This document shows, piece by piece, positions 7,147 through 15,849 of a stretch of 64,000 nt of DNA (position 1 is the stretch's first letter; each line of letters opens with the position of its first letter). The position numbers and the translations under genes were made by a program. The notes below the pieces were generated by a model. That model did no database searches. It was not told the origin of the DNA and saw only the letters and a program-made list of their open reading frames with translations. Where the stretch lies: NCBI GenBank assembly GCA_028871455.1, contig JAGWNF010000001.1:232349-296348 (forward strand), read 5' to 3'. Source of the stretch: Alphaproteobacteria bacterium. GTDB lineage: Bacteria; Pseudomonadota; Alphaproteobacteria; ATCC43930; CGMCC-115725.

Positions 7147-9864
7147 ATGCTGACGCTCGGCCCCATCGCTTTCGTCGCTCCGTGGCTGCTGGCCGGCTTG
7201 GCCGCGCTGCCGGTGTTATGGTGGCTGTTGCGCGTGACGCCGCCAGCGCCTAACCGCATCCGCTTTCCGGCCTTGCGCCTGATGCGCGGATTGGCGCCGC
7301 CAGAGGAGACGCCGGCAAAGACGCCGCTGTGGCTGATCCTGTTGCGCATGCTGCTGGCGACGGTGGTCATCCTGGCACTGGCCCAGCCGGTGCTCAATCC
7401 GCGAGCGACCATCGGCGCCGCCGGACCCGTGGTGTTCGCGGTCGACGACGGCTGGGGCGCCGCCCGCAACTGGGACGCGATGCGCGCGACGCTCGACCGC
7501 CTCATCGATCAAGCGGGCCGCGAGGGCCGCCAGATCGCGCTATTCGGCACCGCCGATCCGCCCGGCGGACGCGCCCCCGGCGATTTATCGTTGCTGCGGC
7601 CGGCCGATGCGCGAGCAGCGGCGGCCAATCTGCGACCGCGGCCCTGGCCGGACGATCGCGGCCGGGCGTTGGCGCGATTCGCACGGCTTGATCTGCCGCA
7701 CGCTGCTGAGATCGTCTGGCTGAGCGATGGCCTCGACGAGGGCAGTGCCGACGCTTTCGCCGCCGGGCTCGCGCGCCATGGCCAGCTGACGGTGATGGCG
7801 GCAAGTAGCAACGCGCTGCCGCGACTGTTGGCCGCCGGCAATCCCGGCGATCGGGATTTGTCGGTCACGGTCCGGCGCGCCGATCCCAGCCGACCCGATA
7901 CCGTCGTGCTGCGCGCGCTGGGCGACGACGACCGACTGCTGGCACGACGCACCGTGACGATCCCGGCCGAACAAGACTCCGTCATCGCGCACCTGCCCAT
8001 GCCAACCGAGTTGCGCAACCGCGTGACCTCGATTGCTATCGAGAACGAAGCGTCGGCAGGTGCGGTGCTGCTGCTCGACGAGCGCTGGCGGCGCCGGCCG
8101 ATCGGCATCGTCACCCGGCGCGACGCATCTCAGCCGCTCTTGAGCGGCGCCTATTACCTCGAGAAGGCGTTGGCGCCCTTCAGTGAAATTCGCACCGGCG
8201 ACGTCAGCACCCTGATCAAGGGCGACATCGCCGTGCTGGCGCTGCCCGACGGTGCGCCGTTGAGCGAGAGCGACCGACAAGCAATCGTCAAATGGCTAGA
8301 CGACGGTGGCACGGTGTTGCGCTTCGCCGGACCGCAGCTGGCGGCACAGCCCGACGACGATCTCCTCCCGGTCAGACTCCGGCGCGGCGACCGCACGCTC
8401 GGCGGCGCGCTATCCTGGGAGCGTCCAGCCAAGCTCGCACCGTTCGCCGCCGGCAGCCCGTTTGCCGGCCTCGCCATCCCGAACGACGTGACCGTCTCGC
8501 GCCAGGTTCTGGCCGAGCCGACGGTCGATCTCGCGCAAAAAACCTGGGCGCGTCTGGCCGACGGAACACCGCTGGTCACCGCCGCCGAGCGCGGCAAAGG
8601 CTGGCTGGTTCTGGTGCACACCACGGCGGATCCGGAGTGGTCGAACCTGGCGATTTCCGGCCTGATGGTGGACATGCTGCGCCGCATCGTTGCTGTCAGC
8701 CAGGGCATCTCCGGCGCCGGCGACAAGCCGCTGCCGCCGGTCGAAACGCTCGACGGCTTCGGCCGGCTGCAAGCGGCGCCGGCCACGGCCGGGACCATTC
8801 CAGCCGGCGGCATCGCCAAGACCGTCGCCGGACCACCTTACCCGCCCGGATTCTATGGCACCGCGGATGCGCGCGTGGCACTCAATCTCGCGCCGGCAGT
8901 GACGCATTTCGCGCCACTGCCACCTTTGCCGTCGGGCGTGAAGCGCGAAGGCTTTGCACGCGGCGTTGAGGTCGATTTTCGGCCGCCGCTACTGGCGCTG
9001 GCGTTGCTGCTCATGCTTGCTGACTTCGCGATCGGCTTTGGCCTGCGCGGGTTGTTGTCGCGGCTAAACTGGCGCCACGGCGCGGCTGCTGGCGCCGTCG
9101 CGCTGTGCATGGTAATCGGCGCACCGACAGCACGCGCCGCCGACAGCGACGCCTTCGCCATCCAGGCGGCAAGCCAGTTCCATCTCGCTTATGTGCGCAC
9201 CGGCATTCCCGACATCGACGCCGAATCCAAGGCGGGCCTGACAGGATTGTCGCGCGTGCTCAACGCGCGCACGGCGGTCGATGCGGCGGCCCCGATGGCG
9301 GTCGATCCGGAAACCGACCAGCTGGTGTTCTTCCCGCTGCTGTATTGGCCGGTTGTCGCCGGCGAGCCGGCGCTGTCGCCGCAAGCGGTCGCGCAGGTGC
9401 AGCATTACATCGACACCGGCGGCATCATTCTGTTCGACACGCGCGACCGCGAGCAGCCCACCGCGTTCAGCGCCGCTACAGCGCAGGCGCAGCTTAAGCG
9501 CATCGCCGCCGGCCTCGACATTCCGCCGCTGGTGCCGCTGCCGCCCAACCACGTGCTGACCAAATCCTTCTATCTGATGGAGGATTTTCCGGGTCGCTGG
9601 AGCGGCGGCCAGCTCTGGGTCGAGCCGACCGCGGATGCGGTCAATGACGGCGTCTCGAGCGTCATCGTCGGCGGCAACGAATGGGCCGGCGCCTGGGCTG
9701 TCGACCGCAACGGCCGGCCGCTCTACGCGGTGGTCCCGGGCGGCGAGCCGCAGCGCGAGATGGCCTACCGCTTCGGCGTCAACCTGGTCATGTACGCCCT
9801 GACCGGCAACTACAAGAGCGACCAGGTGCACGTGCCGGCGATCCTGGAGCGGCTTGGGCAATGA
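7147..9864 (+). CDS. BatA-like N-terminal / DUF4159 membrane protein
   Basis: The 905-residue protein begins with the aerotolerance-regulator (BatA) N-terminal domain: two membrane spans around a loop containing RIRFPALRLMRGL. A vWA-like domain follows, where the usual DxSxS metal motif is replaced by VDDGWGAA (residues ~97-104), so metal binding is doubtful. A long periplasmic region leads to a third span near residues 610-640 and a hydrophobic stretch at about 650. The C-terminal ~220 residues (FHLAYVRTGIPDIDAESKAG, then HYIDTGGIILFDTR and YRFGVNLVMYALTGNYK) match DUF4159, which has a glutamine-amidotransferase-like fold but no catalytic Cys triad that I can see. The product is probably an inner-membrane scaffold of the MoxR system. 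It overlaps the next gene by 4 nt. Confidence 0.85.
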   Translation: MLTLGPIAFVAPWLLAGLAALPVLWWLLRVTPPAPNRIRFPALRLMRGLAPPEETPAKTPLWLILLRMLLATVVILALAQPVLNPRATIGAAGPVVFAVDDGWGAARNWDAMRATLDRLIDQAGREGRQIALFGTADPPGGRAPGDLSLLRPADARAAAANLRPRPWPDDRGRALARFARLDLPHAAEIVWLSDGLDEGSADAFAAGLARHGQLTVMAASSNALPRLLAAGNPGDRDLSVTVRRADPSRPDTVVLRALGDDDRLLARRTVTIPAEQDSVIAHLPMPTELRNRVTSIAIENEASAGAVLLLDERWRRRPIGIVTRRDASQPLLSGAYYLEKALAPFSEIRTGDVSTLIKGDIAVLALPDGAPLSESDRQAIVKWLDDGGTVLRFAGPQLAAQPDDDLLPVRLRRGDRTLGGALSWERPAKLAPFAAGSPFAGLAIPNDVTVSRQVLAEPTVDLAQKTWARLADGTPLVTAAERGKGWLVLVHTTADPEWSNLAISGLMVDMLRRIVAVSQGISGAGDKPLPPVETLDGFGRLQAAPATAGTIPAGGIAKTVAGPPYPPGFYGTADARVALNLAPAVTHFAPLPPLPSGVKREGFARGVEVDFRPPLLALALLLMLADFAIGFGLRGLLSRLNWRHGAAAGAVALCMVIGAPTARAADSDAFAIQAASQFHLAYVRTGIPDIDAESKAGLTGLSRVLNARTAVDAAAPMAVDPETDQLVFFPLLYWPVVAGEPALSPQAVAQVQHYIDTGGIILFDTRDREQPTAFSAATAQAQLKRIAAGLDIPPLVPLPPNHVLTKSFYLMEDFPGRWSGGQLWVEPTADAVNDGVSSVIVGGNEWAGAWAVDRNGRPLYAVVPGGEPQREMAYRFGVNLVMYALTGNYKSDQVHVPAILERLGQ

Positions 9865-11945
9865 CTGGCTGGAGCCTCGCCGCTTCGCCGCTGCTGCCGT
9901 GGGACGCGATTGGCGCCTTCGCGGCGGCCGCGCTGCTTCTCGTCGCATTCGGCTTCTGGCGCCGTGCGCGCGGCACCGGCCTCCGCCTCCTGGCCGTGTT
10001 GGCGCTGGCCGCAATCGTCGTCAACCCCTCGCTGGTCGAGGAGAAGCGGGCGCCGCAACGCGACGTCGCCGCGGTGATCGTCGACGACTCGCAGAGTATG
10101 ACCATCGGCCAACGTCAGGCCGTTGCCGCCACCGCGCTCAAGAGCGTGACGGACCAGCTGGCGAGACTGCACGGTGTCGACGTGCGCGTCGTCCACGCCG
10201 GTACGCCGGATCCGTCCTCGCCGCTCGCGAACGAGGGCACTCAACTTTATACCGCACTCAACCACGCGCTTGCCGATGTGCCGCGCCAGCGTGTCGCCGG
10301 CGCGATTCTTATCACCGACGGCCAGATCCACGACATGCCGCCGCCGGCCCAACTCGCTTTCCACGCGCCATTGCATGTCCTACTCACCGGTCGTCCAGGC
10401 GAAGAAGACCGTCGCCTGGTCGTGCGCAACGCACCCAAATTCGGTCTGGTGGGTAAGACCGTGACGCTCGCTGTGCGGGTGGAGGATCTGCCGAAGACCG
10501 ACGCGGTCGCGGAGGCGCAGCTCACCTTGCGCAAGGACGGTGGCCTGCCGGTCATTCGCACGGTGCCAGTCGGCCAGGATGTCGACATCCCGGTGACCAT
10601 CGACCATGGCGGGCCCAACATCGTCGAGCTGTCCGTGAACGCCGGGCCGCACGAGCTGACCCTTACCAACAACCGCGCCGCCTTCGTCATCAACGGCGTC
10701 CGCGACCGCCTCAAGGTGCTATTGGTCAGCGGCAAGCCGAACCAGGACGAGCGCACGTGGCGCAACATCCTCAAGTCGGATCCGTCGGTCGATTTGATCC
10801 ATTTTACGATCCTGCGACCACCCGAGAAACAGGATGGCACGCCGATCCGCGAGCTGAGCCTGATCGCGTTTCCGATTCGCGAGTTGTTCGACGTCAAGCT
10901 GCACAGCTTCGATTTGATCATCTTCGACCGCTATCGCCAGCGCAGCGTGCTGCCCCAAGCCTATTTGGAGAACATCGCCAATTACGTGCGCGAGGGCGGC
11001 GCGCTGCTGGTGTCGGCCGGCCCGGCCTTCGCCACGCCGCTGTCGCTCTACCGCACGCCGCTCGGCAGTGTGCTGCCGGCCGAGCCGACCGGCGACGTCT
11101 TCGACAAGGGCTTCGTGCCGGAGGTCACCGCGATCGGACAGCGCGATCCGATCACGGAGGATCTGCCCGAGTTGCCGGCCAAGCCCGGAGCGATGCCGCC
11201 ATGGGGTCGGTGGTTCCGCGACATCGGCGCGCAAGCGCAGCGCGGCGTAACGGTGATGACCGGCTACCAAGGCGAGCCGTTGCTGGTGCTGGATCGCGTC
11301 GGCAAAGGTCGCGTCGCGCAGCTGATGTCCGACGAGATGTGGCTATGGACGCGCGGCTACGAAGGCGGCGGCCCGCAAGTTGAACTGCTTCGGCGGGTAA
11401 TCTATTGGCTGATGAAGGAGCCCGATCTCGAGGAGAACGATCTCCGCGCCGTGATCAATGGCGACAAGCTGACGATCACGCGCCAGTCGCTGCAGCCGGA
11501 TGACTCGCCGGTACAAGTGACGCAGCCCGATGGCAAGATCGAGACGATCAAGCTATCGCCCGAGCACGGCGGCCGCAGCAGCGCGACGCTGGCGGTGAAC
11601 GAAAGCGGTCTCTATCGCGTCAGCGACGGTCAGCGCACCGCGCTCGCCGCGGCCGGCGCGCTCAACCCGATCGAGATGTCGGATGTGCGCACCACCGACG
11701 ACAAGGTGAAGGCCGACGTCGCGGCCACCGGCGGCGGTATCTTCTGGGTCGGTTCCGGCCGGCTCCCCGAAATCCAGCTGGTGGATCCCGGACAGTCGAC
11801 CGCAGGCTCCGGCTGGATTGGTCTGCGCCGCAACGGCGACTACATCGTTACCGGTGTCGGCGAGACGCCGCTCCTGTCGGGCGTGCTGGCCTTGATCCTG
11901 GCGCTTGGACTGCTGATCCTGGCCTGGCGGCGGGAGGGGCGCTGA
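9861..11945 (+). CDS. vWA-like/glutamine amidotransferase-like membrane protein of the MoxR operon
   Basis: The start is ATG 9861, overlapping the DUF4159 stop (ATGA); the frame is open further upstream but only as a shadow. The 694-residue product has two N-terminal spans (about residues 10-55), then AAVIVDDSQSMTIGQRQ, a near-canonical vWA metal motif. Its middle contains YLENIANYVREGGALLVSAG, which resembles the class I glutamine-amidotransferase-like fold found in such proteins, and it ends with one span (LALILALGLLILAW) and a short basic tail. This is the alphaproteobacterial counterpart of the large BatB/BatD-region membrane proteins. The role is inferred from the operon only: a MoxR-dependent envelope complex. 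Confidence 0.82.
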   Translation: MTGWSLAASPLLPWDAIGAFAAAALLLVAFGFWRRARGTGLRLLAVLALAAIVVNPSLVEEKRAPQRDVAAVIVDDSQSMTIGQRQAVAATALKSVTDQLARLHGVDVRVVHAGTPDPSSPLANEGTQLYTALNHALADVPRQRVAGAILITDGQIHDMPPPAQLAFHAPLHVLLTGRPGEEDRRLVVRNAPKFGLVGKTVTLAVRVEDLPKTDAVAEAQLTLRKDGGLPVIRTVPVGQDVDIPVTIDHGGPNIVELSVNAGPHELTLTNNRAAFVINGVRDRLKVLLVSGKPNQDERTWRNILKSDPSVDLIHFTILRPPEKQDGTPIRELSLIAFPIRELFDVKLHSFDLIIFDRYRQRSVLPQAYLENIANYVREGGALLVSAGPAFATPLSLYRTPLGSVLPAEPTGDVFDKGFVPEVTAIGQRDPITEDLPELPAKPGAMPPWGRWFRDIGAQAQRGVTVMTGYQGEPLLVLDRVGKGRVAQLMSDEMWLWTRGYEGGGPQVELLRRVIYWLMKEPDLEENDLRAVINGDKLTITRQSLQPDDSPVQVTQPDGKIETIKLSPEHGGRSSATLAVNESGLYRVSDGQRTALAAAGALNPIEMSDVRTTDDKVKADVAATGGGIFWVGSGRLPEIQLVDPGQSTAGSGWIGLRRNGDYIVTGVGETPLLSGVLALILALGLLILAWRREGR

Positions 11946-11948
11946 GCG

Positions 11949-12455
11949 GTGTCGAGTGAATGGCGCGATTTCTACGTCATCCTCGCGACCGCAGCAGCGA
12001 CGCTGCTCGGTGCGATGTTCGTCGTCGCTTCGATTGCGGGAAGAATCGTGCGCAAGGCGCGCGCCACGCAGGTTGGAGCCTTCTTCACTGCAACCGTATT
12101 CCATCTGGCCGTCGTGCTTTTCGCCTGCGCGCTAGCTATGGTGCCGACGCTGACGCCTCTGGCGTTCGGCATCGTTATCGGAGTCGGCGGCTTGGCGGGC
12201 CTCGCCATCGCGAGCCGCGCCGGGCTGTGGATTGGACGTGCCGCCAACGTCGAGCGCGCCGACCGCCTTTGGTATGCGGCGGCACCGATGGTCAGCTATG
12301 TCCTGATCGTCGTGGCCGCGGCGCTGATGGTCGACGGCGCAGCCGCCGGTCGTGAAACCCTGGCGTTGGCGCTCGGCCTCCTGATCGCGGCCGGCATCCG
12401 CAACGCCTGGGACATGATCATCTTCATCGTCGGCCAAGGCGAGAATACGCCCTGA
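11949..12455 (+). CDS. Uncharacterised multi-span membrane protein
   Basis: A 168-residue protein starting at GTG 11949, 3 nt after the vWA-like gene. About five hydrophobic segments can be seen (residues ~8-28, 44-66, 72-92, 105-125 and 136-158), separated by short basic loops such as RIVRKARATQ. I do not recognise a family. The spacing makes it the fifth gene of the MoxR operon. It could be an extra membrane subunit or an unrelated passenger gene. Confidence 0.7.
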   Translation: MSSEWRDFYVILATAAATLLGAMFVVASIAGRIVRKARATQVGAFFTATVFHLAVVLFACALAMVPTLTPLAFGIVIGVGGLAGLAIASRAGLWIGRAANVERADRLWYAAAPMVSYVLIVVAAALMVDGAAAGRETLALALGLLIAAGIRNAWDMIIFIVGQGENTP

Positions 12456-12514
12456 TGCTCCGGACTCGGATGACGGTGGGCTAAGGGCCGCCGGATTTGC
12501 TAGGGTCCGCGCCC

Positions 12515-12520
12515 AGGAGG
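12515..12520 (+). promoter_or_regulatory. Strong ribosome binding site of psd
   Basis: AGGAGG, five bases ahead of the ATG at 12526. It fixes the start of psd. The 70-bp gap from 12456 shows no clear promoter or terminator. Confidence 0.7.
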
Positions 12521-12525
12521 ATTCC

Positions 12526-13212
12526 ATGTGGCGCCGGGCCTTGCCGCCCATTCATCCCGACGGCTGGCGGTTCATCGCGATTTTTGCCGCGATCACGGTA
12601 GTCCTGTTCTGGATCGCGCAGCCGCTCGGCTGGTTCGGCGTGATCGCGACGATCTGGTGCGTGACGTTCTTCCGCAACCCCTGGCGCGTCACGCCGCAGC
12701 GCGACGGCCTGATCGTCGCCCCCGCCGACGGCATCGTGGTGGCAGTCGACGAGGCGCCGCCGCCGCCCGAGCTCGACATGGGCGAGGCGCCGATGCGGCG
12801 GATCGGAATTTTCCTCTCGATCTTCGATGTGCACGTCAACCGCGTGCCGGTCGCCGGCCGCGTGGCGAAAACCGCCTACCGCAAGGGCAAGTTCGTCAAC
12901 GCCGCGCTCGACAAAGCAAGCGAGGACAATGAGCGGATGGCGATCCGCCTGGTGCTACCGGACGGGCCCGAGATCGCGGTGGTGCAGATCGCCGGCTTGG
13001 TTGCGCGACGCATCCTGTGCGACCTGCACGAGGGCCAGACGGTAGTCGCCGGCCAACGTCTCGGCCTGATCCGCTTTGGTAGCCGCACCGATATCTACCT
13101 GCCACCGTCGTGGTCGCATTTCGCCATCGTCGGCCAGCGCATGGTCGGCGGCGAGACCGTGCTTGCCGACCGGCGCTCCAACGAGAGCGCCCGCTCGGGC
13201 ATGGTGCATTGA
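12526..13212 (+). CDS. psd: Phosphatidylserine decarboxylase, short form
   Basis: A 228-residue PSD-A-type enzyme that converts phosphatidylserine to phosphatidylethanolamine. Two hydrophobic segments lie at residues 16-48 (membrane association). The core has VAPADGIVVAVDE, FLSIFDVHVNRVPVAGRV and the self-processing site RFGSRTDIYLP, where cleavage between G185 and S186 generates the pyruvoyl cofactor on the small alpha subunit. Length and motifs are normal. The stop overlaps the pssA start by one base (TGATG), so the two consecutive steps of the pathway are translationally coupled. Confidence 0.95.
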   Translation: MWRRALPPIHPDGWRFIAIFAAITVVLFWIAQPLGWFGVIATIWCVTFFRNPWRVTPQRDGLIVAPADGIVVAVDEAPPPPELDMGEAPMRRIGIFLSIFDVHVNRVPVAGRVAKTAYRKGKFVNAALDKASEDNERMAIRLVLPDGPEIAVVQIAGLVARRILCDLHEGQTVVAGQRLGLIRFGSRTDIYLPPSWSHFAIVGQRMVGGETVLADRRSNESARSGMVH

Positions 13213-14006
13213 TGCCGTTGCGTCGACCGCGCGTCCGCGTACGTCCGATGGGAGCGTTCTCGCTCAATCGGATGATTCCCAACGTTCTGACGCTGCTGGC
13301 GTTGTGCGCCGGCATGACCGCTATCCGGCTCGCGTTCCTCGGCCGCTTCGAGCAGGCAACCGCAGCGATCATCATCGCCGGTATCCTCGACGGCATCGAC
13401 GGCCGCATCGCGCGCCTCTTGAAAGGCACCTCGACGTTCGGCGCCGAACTCGATTCGCTTTCCGACTTCGTCAGCTTCGGCGCGGCACCCGCCGTCATGC
13501 TCGACATCTGGACCATGGACTCGCTGCATGGCATCGGTTGGGCTCTGGTGTTGCTATTCGCGGTGTGCGGCGCCCTGCGCCTGGCGCGATTCAACACCCA
13601 GATGGGCGTCGATTTGCCGCCCTACGCTTACAACTTCTTCACCGGCGTGCCCGCGCCGGCTGGCGCCGGCTTGGTGATGATTCCGATGTTTCTCTATTTC
13701 GAGACCGGGATCGACTTGTTCCGCTCACCGATCCTGTGTGGCGCCGTGCTGGCGGCGGTCGCCGCGCTGATGGTGAGCCGAGTGCCCACCTTCGCGTTCA
13801 AGAGTTTCCGCATTCCACGCGAGTGGGTTGTGCCGTTGCTGTTGCTGGTCGGCGCGCTGGCGGCTTTCATGACCACCGAGCCCTGGATCACGCTGCTGAT
13901 CATCGGCGCGCTCTATATCGGCTCGATCCCGGTGAGCATCCGTGCCTATGGCCGTTTGCGCCGCGCCGCCGAGGAGCTGCGCGCGCCGCGCCTCAGTCAG
14001 CCCTGA
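13212..14006 (+). CDS. pssA: CDP-diacylglycerol--serine O-phosphatidyltransferase
   Basis: A 264-residue membrane enzyme that makes phosphatidylserine from CDP-diacylglycerol and serine. The CDP-alcohol phosphotransferase signature D-G-x2-A-R-x8-G-x3-D-x3-D is complete (D63, G64, A67, R68, G77, D81, D85), followed by about six further hydrophobic segments. The start at 13212 (MPLRRPRV) overlaps the psd stop; the frame is open further upstream within psd, but an upstream start would overlap it heavily. With psd this forms a complete phosphatidylethanolamine module. Confidence 0.94.
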   Translation: MPLRRPRVRVRPMGAFSLNRMIPNVLTLLALCAGMTAIRLAFLGRFEQATAAIIIAGILDGIDGRIARLLKGTSTFGAELDSLSDFVSFGAAPAVMLDIWTMDSLHGIGWALVLLFAVCGALRLARFNTQMGVDLPPYAYNFFTGVPAPAGAGLVMIPMFLYFETGIDLFRSPILCGAVLAAVAALMVSRVPTFAFKSFRIPREWVVPLLLLVGALAAFMTTEPWITLLIIGALYIGSIPVSIRAYGRLRRAAEELRAPRLSQP

Positions 14007-14184
14007 ACCGCTCAAGCGGCCGGTAGATGCCCGCGCGCAAAATGCAGGTTCAAATCCAGCGCGAGCGAGCCAAATCCATCCTGATCGTTGTCACGCCGGC
14101 CGTGTTATATTTGGCATATCTCGTGTTCGTGGCCGCGACGGAATTGCGCCGTCGGCATGCGGATGCGCCGCGCAAGGCTATGTC
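14007..14184. other. Intergenic region after pssA
   Basis: This 177-bp gap holds a short perfect hairpin directly after the pssA stop (CCGCT-CA-AGCGG, 14008-14019) with no T tract, so it is at best a weak transcription pause site. CAAATCCA occurs twice (14051-14058 and 14071-14078). A TTGTCA (14088-14093) resembles a -35 box, but I find no well-spaced -10. A T-arm-like stretch at 14044-14060 does not extend into a tRNA. Confidence 0.4.
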
Positions 14185-14436
14185 ATGAATCGTCTTTGGA
14201 TCGCCGTTCTCGCTCTGGTCATCGCCGCATCTGTCGGCGCTTCGGCTGTCGCCGACCCCCTCGGCGCAAGCGAAGGCGTGTGGTCGGCAGCGGACAAATG
14301 CGCGCGCGAGGCCGCTCGGCTCTTTCCCGATTACACGCCCCAAGGCAACGCCGCGCGCGAGAATTATCGCCGCGCCTGCCTGCGCGCCCACAACGAGCCG
14401 GCGCCGAATGGTCAGGCGAGCACGTCTTCCAACTGA
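14185..14436 (+). CDS. Small secreted two-cysteine protein, unknown function
   Basis: An 83-residue protein. Residues 1-23 are a signal peptide (MNRLWIAVLALVIAASVGAS, with cleavage likely after AVA at 21-23). The mature part has two cysteines (C39 and C65) bracketing CAREAARLFPDYTPQGN and AARENYRRACLRAHN, which could form one disulfide across a helical hairpin. I do not know a named family, although similar small Cys-(x~25)-Cys exported proteins occur in alphaproteobacteria. It has its own gap upstream and ends 7 nt from the convergent DUF6969-like gene. Confidence 0.65.
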   Translation: MNRLWIAVLALVIAASVGASAVADPLGASEGVWSAADKCAREAARLFPDYTPQGNAARENYRRACLRAHNEPAPNGQASTSSN

Positions 14437-14443
14437 ACCGGGC

Positions 14444-15187
14444 TCAAGCCACCTGACGCAGCGCCGCCTGGATGCGACCTAGCTCCGCATCGACGTCGAT
14501 GGCGGCCGCGGACGTGACCTCCATCCTCCGATCTTCGAGGACGTGCACCTTGCCGCGGCGGCGGCGGAAGTTCATCACCGCGGCGTCGCGTTCGGCCAGC
14601 AGCCGGGCGATGGTCGGCTGGAACAGGCCGAGCATTGCGGTGATCCAGCGGTCGAGCGCGCTCGGCGCGTCGCCGCCAACACGAAACCGGTCGAGCGAGG
14701 CGGCGACGTCGGCGGCGGCGTACCACGTCTCGCCGGTGACCCAGCGATTGGTGGTAAACAGGCTGAGCGGCCGGCCGGCGCGATCCATCGCGATGGCGAC
14801 CAAATGCACCCAGGGCTCGTCCGGCTCGCCCGCGGGCGCCGGCGCGGACGGCGCCGCCGGCGACGGTGCCGCCGGATGGCCGGCGATCGCGAGTTCGGGC
14901 ATGACCAGCGGCCGCACGCCCGGCTTGAGGCCCCGCGCCCGCAGAAAGGCGTGAAAATGGCCATGCTCGCCGGTAGCGGTGTCGGTGCGCGCGTCCGGTG
15001 CATGAGCGTGATAGAAGTACTGCGCGTGCGTCGTCGAGTCGTAGACGTCGCCAACCGGATAATGACGCCAATGGAACACGCGCGTCGCGCCACCAAGCGC
15101 GGCCGACACGACGTTGCAGCCGTCGCGGGCCAGAGCCTCGCGGCATCGTATGGCCTCGCGGCCGCAATCGGCCCGGCGCTCTAACAT
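14444..15187 (-). CDS. DUF6969-like uncharacterised protein at the end of the Mla operon
   Basis: I start this gene at ATG 15187 (MLERRADCG), giving 247 residues; the frame is open to 15595 but that part lies over the lipoprotein gene. Characteristic stretches are HWRHYPVGDVYDSTTHAQYF, YHAHAPDARTD, GEHGHFHAFLRARG, MPELAIAGHP and LVAIAMDRAGRPLSLFTTNR. The His-rich patch (HAH, EHGHFH) suggests metal binding, but no catalytic family is recognisable. My DUF6969 label is from memory and not certain. It begins 29 nt after the PqiC-like lipoprotein, so it is plausibly the last gene of the lipid-transport operon. Confidence 0.62.
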   Translation of the reverse strand: MLERRADCGREAIRCREALARDGCNVVSAALGGATRVFHWRHYPVGDVYDSTTHAQYFYHAHAPDARTDTATGEHGHFHAFLRARGLKPGVRPLVMPELAIAGHPAAPSPAAPSAPAPAGEPDEPWVHLVAIAMDRAGRPLSLFTTNRWVTGETWYAAADVAASLDRFRVGGDAPSALDRWITAMLGLFQPTIARLLAERDAAVMNFRRRRGKVHVLEDRRMEVTSAAAIDVDAELGRIQAALRQVA

Positions 15188-15216
15188 TGCCCGGTCTCGA
15201 TGCGAGGTCGACGGAC

Positions 15217-15849
15217 TCAAGGGTGCCGCGAGGCGGAGCCGGGCAGCGCACCAGCGATCCATGACGGCACGTCGTGCAGCGCCTGGTGCGCCGCAACGTC
15301 GAACGCCGCAACGACGGCCGGCACGGTGTTCTGGCGGGCGGGGACTGCGGCGGTGAAGCGACGCGCCGCAACGATGGTGCCGTCGGACACGTGCAGCAGC
15401 TGAAGCTCGACCGCGACGCGGACGCGTGGCAGCGTGGCCGCGCTGTAATCCGCTTCGAAATGGCGCAATGTGCCGACAACGAGATAGTCGGCACGCAGCG
15501 TCAGCGAACGCCGGGCGACACGCGCGAAGTGGCCAGAACGCTGCAGCGTGTCGAGGAGGAGGTTGTCGACGAGGACCGGCGCCCGATCGGTCCATTCCGC
15601 GTCGGCATAATATTCGACGCGAGTCGCATTCGGCGTCAGCACGATGCGCGCGGTATCGAGCGCACCGGATGCTGCAATTTCGCCAACCAGCAGCTGGACC
15701 GCAACCGGACGGACGGCCATGGATGCGCTGTCAGCCGGCGACAGGCGATAGAAATCGGGCGGCGGCGGCGGCTTCGGCAGCAAACCGCCGCTGCAGCCGG
15801 CGAGCGCCAGGCCGAGAGCAAGGATCAGCGCACGCCGCGAGAGCATCAT
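15217..15849 (-). CDS. ABC-type transport auxiliary lipoprotein (PqiC-like)
   Basis: A 210-residue lipoprotein: after a hydrophobic signal comes the lipobox LAGC (residues 16-19), followed by a proline-rich linker (LLPKPPPPPDFYRLSP). The FYRLSP start of the mature domain and the later ADYLVVGTLRHFEADY are typical of the PqiC/DUF330-type outer-membrane lipoprotein that accompanies MCE transporters. The start (15849, tandem ATG ATG) overlaps the MlaD stop as ATGA. It probably anchors the MCE complex to the outer membrane. Confidence 0.82.
   Translation of the reverse strand: MMLSRRALILALGLALAGCSGGLLPKPPPPPDFYRLSPADSASMAVRPVAVQLLVGEIAASGALDTARIVLTPNATRVEYYADAEWTDRAPVLVDNLLLDTLQRSGHFARVARRSLTLRADYLVVGTLRHFEADYSAATLPRVRVAVELQLLHVSDGTIVAARRFTAAVPARQNTVPAVVAAFDVAAHQALHDVPSWIAGALPGSASRHP

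Noticed and set aside
14008-14019. CCGCT-CA-AGCGG as a rho-independent terminator of pssA
   Set aside because: The stem is short and no U-run follows, so a terminator call is not supported.
14009-14067. tRNA-like segment with a T-arm (GCAGG-TTCAAAT-CCAGC) and CGCTC/GAGCG ends
   Set aside because: The distance is about 13 nt too short for a tRNA, the T-stem has an A-A mismatch, and no D- or anticodon arm can be folded. Treated as chance resemblance or at most a decayed remnant.
15188-15595. Upstream extension of the DUF6969-like frame
   Set aside because: It overlaps the lipoprotein gene fully and has the Arg/Ala/His-rich composition of a shadow; the ATG at 15187 gives the natural protein.
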